Source of the DNA: Labia minor
Taxonomy: Eukaryota > Arthropoda > Insecta > Dermaptera > Spongiphoridae
Direction of reading: 5' to 3'
Assembly: GCA_963082975.1 (NCBI GenBank)
Contig: OY720349.1
Coordinates: forward strand, 66,586,501-66,650,500
DNA length: 64,000 nucleotides
Shown here: positions 1-14,488 of the stretch, piece after piece
Position numbering within the stretch: the stretch's first letter is position 1
Layout: each line of letters starts with the position of its first letter
Position numbers and translations under genes: made by a program
The notes under the pieces: model-generated
Told to the model about the DNA's origin: nothing
The model's input: the letters and a program-made list of their open reading frames with translations, nothing else
The model's database searches: none

Positions 1-42
1 CATATTTCTTACTAAAAATTATTTTTTTATGCCGAAACCTAG

Positions 43-60
43 GGTCATCCTACGATGACC
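43..60. repeat. Satellite dyad (hairpin-capable inverted repeat), first example
   Basis: Nearly every monomer contains the arms GGTCATC and GATGACC, a perfect 7-bp inverted repeat with the 4-base spacer CTAC. This is the most G/C-rich part of the unit. In units reading CTAAGGTCATC the dyad extends to AAGGTCATC and GATGACCTT (9-bp arms). Many units change only the spacer to CTAA and keep both arms. Others break one arm (AATGACC, GATGAAC, GATGACG). It could be a dyad protein-binding site, a cruciform or RNA hairpin, or simply a relic of the founder sequence. No function is shown by the sequence alone. Confidence 0.85.
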
Positions 61-939
61 TTTCATAATTTTTACGGGAAAATTAAAAAATGAAATTTTT
101 AAAAATAAATAATAAATTCGTTCATTTTACATCATAAAAATATTAAAAAAATATATTATTGATATTTCTGATGAATAATTATTTTTTTATACCGAAAACC
201 TAGGGTCATCCTACGATGACCTTTCATAATTTTTTAGGTAAAATTAAAAAATGAAATATTTTAAAAAAAATAATAAATTCGTTCTGTTTACATCATAAAA
301 ATATTGAAAAAATATATTATTGATATTTCTGAAGAATAATTATTTTTTTTTCCGACATCCTACGATGACCTTTCATAAATTTTACGGGAAAATTAAAAAA
401 TGAAATCTTTAAAAATAAATAATAAATTCGTTCATTTTACATAATAAAAATATTAAAAAAATATATTATTGATATTTCTGATGAATAATTATTTTTTTAT
501 GCCGAAAACCTACGGTCATCCTACGATGACCTTTCATAATTTTTACGGGAAAATTAAAAAATGAAATTTTTAAAAATAAATAATAAATTCGTTCATTTTA
601 CATCATATAAATATTAAAAAAATATATTATTGATATTTCTGATGATTAATTATTTTTTTATGCCGAAAACCAAAGGTCATCCTACGATGACCTTTCATAA
701 TTTTTACGGGAAAATTAAAATATTAAATTTTTAAAAATAAATAATAAATTCGTTCATTTAACTTCATAAAAATATTAAAAAAATATATTATTGATATTTC
801 TGATGAATAATTATTTTTTTATGCCGAAAAGCTAGGGTCATCCTACGATGACCTTTCATAATTTTTACGGGAAAATTAAAAAATGAAATTTTTAAAAATA
901 AATAATAAATTCGTTCATTTTACATCATATAAATATTAA

Positions 940-3125
940 AAAAATATATTATTGATATTTCTGATGAATAATTATTTTTTTATGCAGAAAACCTAAGGTC
1001 ATCCTACAATGACCTTTCATAATTTTTACGGGAAAATTAAAATATGAAATTTTTAAAAATAAATAATAAATTCGTACATTTTACATCAGAAAAATATTAA
1101 AAAAATATATTATTGATATTTCTGATGAATAATTATTTTTTTATGCCGAAAACCTAGGGTCATCCTACGATGACCTTTCATAATTTTTACGGGAAAATTA
1201 AAAAATGAAATTTTTAAAAATAAATAATAAATTCGTTCATTTTACATCATAAAAATATTAAAAAAATATATTATTCATATTTCTTACTAAAAATTATTTT
1301 TTTATGCCGAAAACCTAGGGTCATCCTACGATGACCTTTCATAATTTTTACGGGAGAATTAAAAAATGAAATTTTTAGAAAATCAATAATAAATTCGTTC
1401 ATTTTACATCATAAAAATATTAAAAAAATATATTATTCATATTTCTTACTAAAAATTATTTTTTTATGCCGAAACCTAGGGTCATCCTACGATTTCTTAC
1501 CTTTCATAATTTTTACGGGAAAATTAAAAAATGAAATTTTTAAAAATAAATAATAAATTCGTTCATTTTACATCATAAAAATATTAAAAAAATATATTAT
1601 TGATATTTCTGATGAATAATTATTTTTTTATACCGAAAACCTAGGGTCATCCTACGATGACCTTTCATAATTTTTAGGGGAAAATTAAAAAATGAAATTT
1701 TTAAAAATAAATAATAAATTCGTACATTTTACATCAGAAAAATATTAAAAAAATATATTATTGATATTTCTGATGAATAATTATTTTTTTATGCCGAAAA
1801 CCTAGGGTCATCCTAAGATGACCTTTCATAATTTTTACGCGAAACTTAAAAAATGAAATTTTTAAAAATAAATAATAAATTCGTTCATTTTACATCATAT
1901 AAATATTAAAAAAATATATTATTGATATTTCTGATGAATAATTATTTTTTTATGCCGAAAACCTAAGGTCATCCTACGATGACCTTTCATAATTTTTAAG
2001 GGAAAATTAAAATATGAAATTTTTAAAAATAAATAATAAATTCGTTCATTTAACTTCATAAAAATATTAAAAAAATATATTATTGATATTTCTGATGAAT
2101 AATTATTTTTTTATGCCGAAAACCTAGGGTCATCCTACGATGACCTATCATAATTTTTTCGGTATAATTAAAAAATGAAATATTTTAAAAAAAATAATAA
2201 ATTTGTACATTTTACATCAGAAAAATATTAAAAAAATATATTATTCATATTTCTGATGAATAATTATTCTTTTATGCCGAAAACCTAGGGTCATCCTAAG
2301 ATGACCTTTCATAATTTTTACGGGAAACTTAAAAAATTAAATTTTTAAAAATAAATAATTAATTCGTTCATTTTACATCATATAAATATTAAAAAAATAT
2401 ATTATTGATATTTCTGATGAATAATTATTTTTTTATGCAGAAAACCTAAGGTCATCCTACAATGACCTTTCAAAATTTTTACGGGAAAATTAAAATATGA
2501 AATTTTTAAAAATAAATAATAAATTCGTACATTTTACATCAGAAAAATATTAAAAAAATATATTATTGATATTTCTGATGAATAATTATTTTTTTATGCC
2601 GAAAACCTAGGGTCATCCTACGATGACCTTTCATAATTTTTACGGGAAAATTAAAAAATGAAATTTTTAAAAATAAATAATAAATTCGTTCATTTTACAT
2701 CATAAAAATATTAAAAAAATATATTATTCATATTTCTTACTAAAAATTATTTTTTTATGCCCAAAACCTAGGGTCATCCTACGATGACCTTTCATAATTT
2801 TTACGGGAAAATTAAAAAATGAAATTTTTAGAAAATCAATAATAAATTCGTTCATTTTACATCATAAAAATATTAAAAAAATATATTATTCATATTTCTT
2901 ACTAAAAATTATTTTTTTATGCCGAAACCTAGGGTCATCCTACGATTTCTTACCTTTCATAATTTTTACGGGAAAATTAAAAAATGAAATTTTTAAAAAT
3001 AAATAATAAATTCGTTCATTTTACATCATAAAAATATTAAAAAAATATATTATTGATATTTCTGATGAATAATTATTTTTTTATACCGAAAAACTAGGGT
3101 CATCCTACGATGACCTTTCATAATT
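940..3125. repeat. Duplicated block, offset 1453 bp (about 9 monomers)
   Basis: Roughly 940-1670 repeats at 2390-3125. Shared rare variants include GCAGAAAACCTAAGG with CCTACAATG (984 and 2437), the CATATTTCTTACT units, and CGATTTCTTACC (g 1491 and 2944). A private change is GCCCAAAACC at 2759, against GCCGAAAACC in the other copy. Boundaries are by eye and good to perhaps 50 bases. Confidence 0.75.
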
Positions 3126-4175
3126 TTTTAGGTAAAATTAAAAAATGAAATGTTTTAAAAAAAATAATAAATTCGTTCTGTTTACATCATAAAAATATTG
3201 AAAAAATATATTATTGATATTTCTGAAGAATAATTATTTTTTTTCCGAAAACCTAGGGTCATCCTACGATAACCTTTCATAATTTTTTAGGTAAAATTAA
3301 AAAATTAAATGTTTTAAAAAAAATAATAAATTCGTTCATTTTACATCATAAAAATATTAAAAAAATATATTATTGATATTTCTGATGAATAATTATTTTA
3401 TTATGCCGAACACCTAGGGTCATCCTACGATGACCTTTCATAATTTTTAAGGGAAAATTAAAAAATGAAATTTTTAAAAATAAATAATAAATTCGTACAT
3501 TTTACATCAGAAAAATATTAAAAAAATATATTATTGATATTTCTGATGAATAATTATTTTTTTATGCCGAAAACCTAGGGTCATCCTAAGATGACCTTTC
3601 ATAATTTTTACGCGAAACTTAAAAAATGAAATTTTTAAAAATAAATAATAAATTCGTTCATTTTACATCATATAAATATTAAAAAAATATATTATTGATA
3701 TTTCTGATGAATAATTATTTTTTTATGCCGAAAACCTAAGGTCATCCTACGATGACCTTTCATAATTTTTAAGGGAAAATTAAAATATGAAATTTTTAAA
3801 AATAAATAATAAATTCGTTCATTTAACTTCATAAAAATATTAAAAAAATATATTATTGATATTTCTGATGAATAATTATTTTTTTATGCCGAAAACCTAG
3901 GGTCATCCTACGATGACCTATCATAATTTTTTCGGTATAATTAAAAAATGAAATATTTTAAAAAAAATAATAAATTTGTACATTTTACATCAGAAAAATA
4001 TTAAAAAAATATATTATTGATATTTCTGATGAATAATTATTCTTTTATGCCGAAAACCTAGGGTCATCCTAAGATGACCTTTCATAATTTTTACGGGAAA
4101 CTTAAAAAATGAAATTTTTAAAAATAAATAATAAATTCGTTCATTTTACATCATATAAATATTAAAAAAACATAT
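1660..4175. repeat. Duplicated block, offset 1773 bp (11 monomers)
   Basis: Roughly 1660-2400 repeats at 3433-4175. The rare ACGCGAAACTT unit (1838 and 3611) and the following TAAGGG and TCGGTATAATT units appear in the same order. This overlaps the 1453-bp relation, so at least two exchange events of different size occurred here. Confidence 0.65.
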
Positions 4176-7100
4176 TATTGATATTTCTGATGAATAATTA
4201 TTTTTTTTCCGAAAACCTAGGGTCATCCTACGATGACGTTTCATACTTTTTTCGGTAAAATTAAAAAATGAAATGTTTTAAAAAAAATAATAAATTCGTT
4301 CTGTTTACATCATAAAAATATTGAAAAAATATATTATTGATATTTTTGATGAATAATTATTTTTTTATGCCGAAAACCTAGGGTCATCCTACGATGACCT
4401 ATCATAATTTTTTCGGTATAATTAAAAAATGAAATATTTTAAAAAAAATAATAAATTTGTACATTTTACATCAGAAAAATATTAAAAAAATATATTATTG
4501 ATATTTCTGATGAATAATTATTCTTTTATGCCGAAAACCTAGGGTCATCCTAAGATGACCTTTCATAATTTTTACGGGAAACTTAAAAAATGAAATTTTT
4601 AAAAATAAATAATAAATTCGTTCATTTTACATCATATAAATATTAAAAAAACATATTATTGATATTTCTGATGAATAATTATTTTTTTTCCGAAAACCTA
4701 AGGTCATCCTACGATGAACTTTCATAATTTTTAAGGGAAAATTAAAATATGAAATTTTTAAAAATAAATAATAAATTCGTTCATTTTACATCATATAAAT
4801 ATTAAAAAAATATATTATTGATATTTCTGATGAATAATTATTTTTTTATGCCGAAAACCTAAGGTCATCCTACGATGACCTTTCATAATTTTTAAGGGAA
4901 AATTAAAATATGAAATTTTTAAAAATAAATAATAAATTCGTTCATTTAACTTCATAAAAATATTAAAAAAATATATTATTGATATTTCTGATGAATAATT
5001 ATTTTTTTATGCCGAAAACCTAGGGTCATCCTACGATGACCTATCATAATTTTTTCGGTATAATTAAAAAATGAAATATTTTAAAAAAAATAATAAATTT
5101 GTACATTTTACATCAGAAAAATATTAAAAAAATATATTATTGATATTTCTGATGAATAATTATTCTTTTATGCCGAAAACCTAGGGTCATCCTAAGATGA
5201 CCTTTCATAATTTTTACGGGAAACTTAAAAAATGAAATTTTTAAAAATAAATAATAAATTCGTTCATTTTACATCATATAAATATTAAAAAAACATATTA
5301 TTGATATTTCTGATGAATAATTATTTTTTTTCCGAAAACCTAGGGTCATCCTACGATGACGTTTCATAATTTTTTCGGTAAAATTAAAAAATGAAATGTT
5401 TTAAAAAAAATAATAAATTCGTTCTGTTTACATCATAAAAATATTGAAAAAATATATTATTGATATTTTTGATGAATAATTATTTTTTTATGCCGAAAAC
5501 CTAGGGTCATCCTACGATGACCTATCATAATTTTTTCGGTATAATTAAAAAATGAAATATTTTAAAAAAAATAATAAATTTGTACATTTTACATCAGAAA
5601 AATATTAAAAAAATATATTATTGATATTTCTGATGAATAATTATTCTTTTATGCCGAAAACCTAGGGTCATCCTAAGATGACCTTTCATAATTTTTACGG
5701 GAAACTTAAAAAATGAAATTTTTAAAAATAAATAATAAATTCGTTCATTTTACATCATATAAATATTAAAAAAACATATTATTGATATTTCTGATGAATA
5801 ATTATTTTTTTTCCGAAAACCTAAGGTCATCCTACGATGAACTTTCATAATTTTTAAGGGAAAATTAAAATATGAAATTTTTAAAAATAAATAATAAATT
5901 CGTTCATTTAACTTCATAAAAATATTAAAAAAATATATTATTGATATTTCTGATGAATAATTATTTTTTTATGCCGAAAACCTAGGGTCATCCTACGATG
6001 ACCTTTCATAATTTTTTCGGTATAATTAAAAAATGATATATTTTAAAAAAAATAATAAATTTGTACATTTTACATCAGAAAAATATTAAAAAAATATATT
6101 ATTGATATTTCTGATGAATAATTATTTTTTTATGCCGAAAACCTAGGGTCATCCTACGATGACCTTTCATAATTTTTACGGGAAAATTAAAAAATGAAAT
6201 TTTTATAAATAAATAATAAATTCGTACATTTTACATCAGAAAAATATTAAAAAAATATATTATTGATATTTCTGATGAATAATTATTTTTTTATGACGAA
6301 ATCCTAGGGTCATCCTACGATGACCTTTCATAATTTTTACGGGAAAATTAAAAAATGAAATTTTTAAAAATAAATAATAAATTCGTTCATTTTATTCATA
6401 AAAATATTAAAAAAATATATTATTGATATTTCTGATGAATAATTATTTTTTTATGCCGAAAACCTAGGGTCATCCTACGATGACCTTTGATAATTTTTAC
6501 GGGAAAATTAAAAAATGAAATTTTTAAAAATAAATAATAAATTCGTACATTTTACATCATAAAAATATTAAAAAAATATATTATTGATATTTCTGATGAA
6601 TAATTATTTTTTTATGCCGAAAACCTAGGGTCATCCTACGATGACCTTTCATAATTTTTACGGGAAAATTAAAAAATGAAATTTTTAAAAATAAATAATA
6701 AATTCGTACATTTTACATCATAAAAATATTAAAAAAATATATTATTGATATTTCTGATGAATAATTATTTTTTTATGCCGAAAACCTAGGGTCATCCTAC
6801 GATGACCTTTCATAATTTTTACGGGAAAATTAAAAAATGAAATTTTTAAAAATAAATAATAAATTCGTTCAGTTTACATCATAAAAATATTGAAAAAATA
6901 TATTATTGATATTTCTGAAGAATAATTATTTTTTTTTCCGAAAACCTAGGGTCATCCTACGATGACCTTTCATAATTTTTACGGGAAAATTAAAAAATGA
7001 AATTTTTAAAAATAAATAATAAATTCGTACATTTTACATCATAAAAATATTAAAAAAATATATTATTGATATTTCTGATGAATAATTATTTTTTTATGCC

Positions 7101-10100
7101 GAAAACCTAGGGTCATCCTACGATGACCTTTCATAATTTTTACGGGAAAATTAAAAAATGAAATTTTTAAAAATAAATAATAAATTCGTTCAGTTTACAT
7201 CATAAAAATATTGAAAAAATATATTATTGATATTTCTGAAGAATAATTATTTTTTTTTCAGAAAACCTAGGGTCATCCTACGATGACCTTTCATAATTTT
7301 TACGGGAAAATTAAAATATTAAATTTTTAAAAATAAATAATAAATTCGTTCATTTAACTTCATAAAAATATTAAAAAAATATATTATTGATATTTCTGAT
7401 GAATAATTATTTTTTTATGCCGAAAAGCTAGGGTCATCCTACGATGACCTTTCATAATTTTTACGGGAAAATTAAAAAATGAAATTTTTAAAAATAAATA
7501 ATAAATTCGTTCATTTTACATCATAAAAATATTAAAAAAATATATTATTGATATTTCTGATGAATAATTATTTTGTTATGCCGAAAACCTAGGGTCATCC
7601 TACGATGACCTTTCATAATTTTTAAGGGAAAATTAAAATATGAAATTTTTAAAAATAAATAATAAATTCGTTCATTTAACTTCATAAAAATATTAAAAAA
7701 ATATATTATTGATATTTCTGATGAATAATTATTTTTTTATGCCGAAAACCTAGGGTCATCCTACGATGACCTATCATAATTTTTTCGGTATAATTAAAAA
7801 ATGAAATATTTTAAAAAAAATAATAAATTTGTACATTTTACATCAGAAAAATATTAAAAAAATATATTATTGATATTTCTGATGAATAATTATTCTTTTA
7901 TGCCGAAAACCTAGGGTCATCCTAAGATGACCTTTCATAATTTTGACGGGAAACTTAAAAAATGAAATTTTTAAAAATAAATAATAAATTCGTTCATTTT
8001 ACATCATATAAATATTAAAAAAACATATTATTGATATTTCTGATGAATAATTATTTTTTTTCCGAAAACCTAGGGTCATCCTACGATGACGTTTCATAAT
8101 TTTTTCGGTAAAATTAAAAAATGAAATGTTTTAAAAAAAATAATAAATTCGTTCTGTTTACATCATAAAAATATTGAAAAAATATATTATTGATATTTTT
8201 GATGAATAATTATTTTTTTATGCCGAAAACCTAGGGTCATCCTACGATGACCTATCATAATTTTTTCGGTATAATTAAAAAATGAAATATTTTAAAAAAA
8301 ATAATAAATTTGTACATTTTACATCAGAAAAATATTAAAAAAATATATTATTGATATTTCTGATGAATAATTATTCTTTTATGCCGAAAACCTAGGGTCA
8401 TCCTAAGATGACCTTTCATAATTTTTACGGGAAACTTAAAAAATGAAATTTTTAAAAACAAATAATAAATTCGTTCCTTTTACATCATATAAATATTAAA
8501 AAAACATATTATTGATATTTCTGATGAATAATTATTTTTTTTCCGAAAACCTAAGGTCATCCTACGATGAACTTTCATAATTTTTAAGGGAAAATTAAAA
8601 TATGAAATTTTTAAAAATAAATAATAAATTCGTTCATTTAACTTCATAAAAATATTAAAAAAATATATTATTGATATTTCTGATGAATAATTATTTTTTT
8701 ATGCCGAAAACCTAGGGTCATCCTACGATGACCTTTCATAATTTTTTCGGTATAATTAAAAAATGATATATTTTAAAAAAAATAATAAATTTGTACATTT
8801 TACATCAGAAAAATATTAAAAAAATATATTATTGATATTTCTGATGAATAATTATTTTTTTATGCCGAAAACCTAGGGTCATCCTACGATGACCTTTCAT
8901 AATTTTTACGGGAAAATTAAAAAATGAAATTTTTAAAAATAAATAATAAATTCGTACATTTTACATCAGAAAAATATTAAAAAAATATATTATTGATATT
9001 TCTGATGAATAATTATTTTTTTATGACGAAATCCTAGGGTCATCCTACGATGACCTTTCATAATTTTTACGGGAAAATTAAAAAATGAAATTTTTAAAAA
9101 TAAATAATAAATTCGTTCATTTTATTCATAAAAATATTAAAAAAATATATTATTGATATTTCTGATGAATAATTATTTTTTTATGCCGAAAACCTAGGGT
9201 CATCCTACGATGACCTTTGATAATTTTTACGGGAAAATTAAAAAATGAAATTTTTAAAAATAAATAATAAATTCGTACATTTTACATCATAAAAATATTA
9301 AAAAAATATATTATTGATATTTCTGATGAATAATTATTTTTTTATGCCGAAAACCTAGGGTCATCCTACGATGACCTTTCATAATTTTTACGGGAAAATT
9401 AAAAAATGAAATTTTTAAAAATAAATAATAAATTCGTACATTTTACATCAGAAAAATATTAAAAAAATATATTATTGATATTTCTGATGAATAATTATTT
9501 TTTTATGCCGAAAACCTAGGGTCATCCTACGATGACCTTTCATAATTTTTACGGGAAAATTAAAAAATGAAATTTTTAAAAATAAATAATAAATTCGTTC
9601 ATTTTACATCATAAAAATATTAAAAAAATATATTATTCATATTTCTTACTAAAAATTATTTTTTTATGCCCAAAACCTAGGGTCATCCTACGATGACCTT
9701 TCATAATTTTTACGGGAAAATTAAAAAATGAAATTTTTAGAAAATCAATAATAAATTCGTTCATTTTACATCATAAAAATATTAAAAAAATATATTATTC
9801 ATATTTCTTACTAAAAATTATTTTTTTATGCCGAAACCTAGGGTCATCCTACGATTTCTTACCTTTCATAATTTTTACGGGAAAATTAAAAAATGAAATT
9901 TTTAAAAATAAATAATAAATTCGTTCATTTTACATCATAAAAATATTAAAAAAATATATTATTGATATTTCTGATGAATAATTATTTTTTTATACCGAAA
10001 ACCTAGGGTCATCCTACGATGACCTTTCATAATTTTTTAGGTAAAATTAAAAAATGAAATGTTTTAAAAAAAATAATAAATTCGTTCTGTTTACATCATA

Positions 10101-12270
10101 AAAATATTGAAAAAATATATTATTGATATTTCTGAAGAATAATTATTTTTTTTCCGAAAACCTAGGGTCATCCTACGATAACCTTTCATAATTTTTTAGG
10201 TAAAATTAAAAAATTAAATGTTTTAAAAAAAATAATAAATTCGTTCATTTTACATCATAAAAATATTAAAAAAATATATTATTGATATTTCTGATGAATA
10301 ATTATTTTATTATGCCGAACACCTAGGGTCATCCTACGATGACCTTTCATAATTTTTAGGGGAAAATTAAAAAATGAAATTTTTAAAAATAAATAATAAA
10401 TTCGTACATTTTACATCAGAAAAATATTAAAAAAATATATTATTGATATTTCTGATGAATAATTATTTTTTTATGCCGAAAACCTAGGGTCATCCTAAGA
10501 TGACCTTTCATAATTTTTACGCGAAACTTAAAAAATGAAATTTTTAAAAATAAATAATAAATTCGTTCATTTTACATCATATAAATATTAAAAAAATATA
10601 TTATTGATATTTCTGATGAATAATTATTTTTTTATGCCGAAAACCTAAGGTCATCCTACGATGACCTTTCATAATTTTTAAGGGAAAATTAAAATATGAA
10701 ATTTTTAAAAATAAATAATAAATTCGTTCATTTAACTTCATAAAAATATTAAAAAAATATATTATTGATATTTCTGATGAATAATTATTTTTTTATGCCG
10801 AAAACCTAGGGTCATCCTACGATGACCTATCATAATTTTTTCGGTATAATTAAAAAATGAAATATTTTAAAAAAAATAATAAATTTGTACATTTTACATC
10901 AGAAAAATATTAAAAAAATATATTATTCATATTTCTGATGAATAATTATTCTTTTATGCCGAAAACCTAGGGTCATCCTAAGATGACCTTTCATAATTTT
11001 TACGGGAAACTTAAAAAATGAAATTTTTAAAAATAAATAATAAATTCGTTCATTTTACATCATATAAATATTAAAAAAACATATTATTGATATTTCTGAT
11101 GAATAATTATTTTTTTTCCGAAAACCTAGGGTCATCCTACGATGACGTTTCATACTTTTTTCGGTAAAATTAAAAAATGAAATGTTTTAAAAAAAATAAT
11201 AAATTCGTTCTGTTTACATCATAAAAATATTGAAAAAATATATTATTGATATTTTTGATGAATAATTATTTTTTTATGCCGAAAACCTAGGGTCATCCTA
11301 CGATGACCTATCATAATTTTTTCGGTATAATTAAAAAATGAAATATTTTAAAAAAAATAATAAATTTGTACATTTTACATCAGAAAAATATTAAAAAAAT
11401 ATATTATTGATATTTCTGATGAATAATTATTCTTTTATGCCGAAAACCTAGGGTCATCCTAAGATGACCTTTCATAATTTTTACGGGAAACTTAAAAAAT
11501 GAAATTTTTAAAAATAAATAATAAATTCGTTCATTTTACATCATATAAATATTAAAAAAACATATTATTGATATTTCTGATGAATAATTATTTTTTTTCC
11601 GAAAACCTAAGGTCATCCTACGATGAACTTTCATAATTTTTAAGGGAAAATTAAAATATGAAATTTTTAAAAATAAATAATAAATTCGTTCATTTTACAT
11701 CATATAAATATTAAAAAAATATATTATTGATATTTCTGATGAATAATTATTTTTTTATGCCGAAAACCTAAGGTCATCCTACGATGACCTTTCATAATTT
11801 TTAAGGGAAAATTAAAATATGAAATTTTTAAAAATAAATAATAAATTCGTTCATTTAACTTCATAAAAATATTAAAAAAATATATTATTGATATTTCTGA
11901 TGAATAATTATTTTTTTATGCCGAAAACCTAGGGTCATCCTACGATGACCTATCATAATTTTTTCGGTATAATTAAAAAATGAAATATTTTAAAAAAAAT
12001 AATAAATTTGTACATTTTACATCAGAAAAATATTAAAAAAATATATTATTGATATTTCTGATGAATAATTATTCTTTTATGCCGAAAACCTAGGGTCATC
12101 CTAAGATGACCTTTCATAATTTTTACGGGAAACTTAAAAAATGAAATTTTTAAAAATAAATAATAAATTCGTTCATTTTACATCATATAAATATTAAAAA
12201 AACATATTATTGATATTTCTGATGAATAATTATTTTTTTTCCGAAAACCTAGGGTCATCCTACGATAACC
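2500..12270. repeat. Segmental duplication, offset 6909 bp
   Basis: About 2500-5360 is repeated at about 9410-12270 with a constant offset of 6909. Anchors are GCCCAAAACC (2759 and 9668), CGATTTCTTACC (2944 and 9853), GCCGAACACC (3405 and 10314) and CATACTTTTTTCGG (4242 and 11151). Copies differ at few sites, for example CCGAAAAACTAGG versus CCGAAAACCTAGG near 3091 and 10000. The match ends where one copy continues GATGACG and the other GATAACC. Confidence 0.85.
4900..9430. repeat. Segmental duplication, offset 2730 bp (17 monomers)
   Basis: About 4900-6700 repeats at about 7630-9430. Anchors at constant offset are the ATGATATATTTT unit (6031 and 8761), ATGACGAAATCC (6295 and 9025) and CCTTTGATAATT (6481 and 9211). 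A private change is TTTTGACGGG near 7942. The match ends where ACATCATAAAA becomes ACATCAGAAAA. Confidence 0.8.
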
Positions 12271-14488
12271 TTTCATAATTTTTTAGGTAAAATTAAAAAA
12301 TTAAATGTTTTAAAAAAAATAATAAATTCGTTCATTTTACATCATAAAAATATTAAAAAAATATATTATTGATATTTCTGATGAATAATTATTTTATTAT
12401 GCCGAACACCTAGGGTCATCCTACGATGACCTTTCATAATTTTTAGGGGAAAATTAAAAAATGAAATTTTTAAAAATAAATAATAAATTCGTACATTTTA
12501 CATCAGAAAAATATTAAAAAAATATATTATTGATATTTCTGATGAATAATTATTTTTTTATGCCGAAAACCTAGGGTCATCCTAAGATGACCTTTCATAA
12601 TTTTTACGCGAAACTTAAAAAATGAAATTTTTAAAAATAAATAATAAATTCGTTCATTTTACATCATATAAATATTAAAAAAATATATTATTGATATTTC
12701 TGATGAATAATTATTTTTTTATGCCGAAAACCTAAGGTCATCCTACGATGACCTTTCATAATTTTTAAGGGAAAATTAAAATATGAAATTTTTAAAAATA
12801 AATAATAAATTCGTTCATTTAACTTCATAAAAATATTAAAAAAATATATTATTGATATTTCTGATGAATAATTATTTTTTTATGCCGAAAACCTAGGGTC
12901 ATCCTACGATGACCTATCATAATTTTTTCGGTATAATTAAAAAATGAAATATTTTAAAAAAAATAATAAATTTGTACATTTTACATCAGAAAAATATTAA
13001 AAAAATATATTATTGATATTTCTGATGAATAATTATTTTTTTATGCCGAAAACCTAAGGTCATCCTACGATGACCTTTCATAATTTTTAAGGGAAAATTA
13101 AAATATGAAATTTTTAAAAATAAATAATAAATTCGTTCATTTAACTTCATAAAAATATTAAAAAAATATATTATTGATATTTCTGATGAATAATTATTCT
13201 TTTATGCCGAAAACCTAGGGTCATCCTAAGATGACCTTTCATAATTTTTACGGGAAACTTAAAAAATGAAATTTTTAAAAATAAATAATAAATTCGTTCA
13301 TTTTACATCATATAAATATTAAAAAAACATATTATTGATATTTCTGATGAATAATTATTTTTTTTCCGAAAACCTAGGGTCATCCTACGATGACGTTTCA
13401 TACTTTTTTCGGTAAAATTAAAAAATGAAATGTTTTAAAAAAAATAATAAATTCGTTCTGTTTACATCATAAAAATATTGAAAAAATATATTATTGATAT
13501 TTTTGATGAATAATTATTTTTTTATGCCGAAAACCTAGGGTCATCCTACGATGACCTATCATAATTTTTTCGGTATAATTAAAAAATGAAATATTTTAAA
13601 AAAAATAATAAATTTGTACATTTTACATCAGAAAAATATTAAAAAAATATATTATTGATATTTCTGATGAATAATTATTCTTTTATGCCGAAAACCTAGG
13701 GTCATCCTAAGATGACCTTTCATAATTTTTACGGGAAACTTAAAAAATGAAATTTTTAAAAATAAATAATAAATTCGTTCATTTTACATCATATAAATAT
13801 TAAAAAAACATATTATTGATATTTCTGATGAATAATTATTTTTTTTCCGAAAACCTAAGGTCATCCTACGATGAACTTTCATAATTTTTAAGGGAAAATT
13901 AAAATATGAAATTTTTAAAAATAAATAATAAATTCGTTCATTTTACATCATATAAATATTAAAAAAATATATTATTGATATTTCTGATGAATAATTATTT
14001 TTTTATGCCGAAAACCTAAGGTCATCCTACGATGACCTTTCATAATTTTTAAGGGAAAATTAAAATATGAAATTTTTAAAAATAAATAATAAATTCGTTC
14101 ATTTAACTTCATAAAAATATTAAAAAAATATATTATTGATATTTCTGATGAATAATTATTTTTTTATGCCGAAAACCTAGGGTCATCCTACGATGACCTA
14201 TCATAATTTTTTCGGTATAATTAAAAAATGAAATATTTTAAAAAAAATAATAAATTTGTACATTTTACATCAGAAAAATATTAAAAAAATATATTATTGA
14301 TATTTCTGATGAATAATTATTCTTTTATGCCGAAAACCTAGGGTCATCCTAAGATGACCTTTCATAATTTTTACGGGAAACTTAAAAAATGAAATTTTTA
14401 AAAATAAATAATAAATTCGTTCATTTTACATCATATAAATATTAAAAAAACATATTATTGATATTTCTGATGAATAATTATTTTTTTT
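10154..14488. repeat. Tandem higher-order pair, 2087 bp and 2248 bp
   Basis: A 13-monomer block starting at 10154 (the GATAACC unit) is followed directly by a second copy starting at 12241 and ending at 14488. The copies share GCCGAACACC, ACGCGAAACTT and CATACTTTTTTCGG (11151 and 13399) in order. The second copy is exactly 161 bases longer because it holds one extra TAAGGG-type monomer at about 13036-13196, a repeat of its neighbour at about 12715-12875. Confidence 0.85.

Noticed and set aside
31..90. CENP-B box in the satellite
   Set aside because: No TTCG...A..CGGG arrangement at the required spacing was found; ACGGG and TTCG both occur but far apart.
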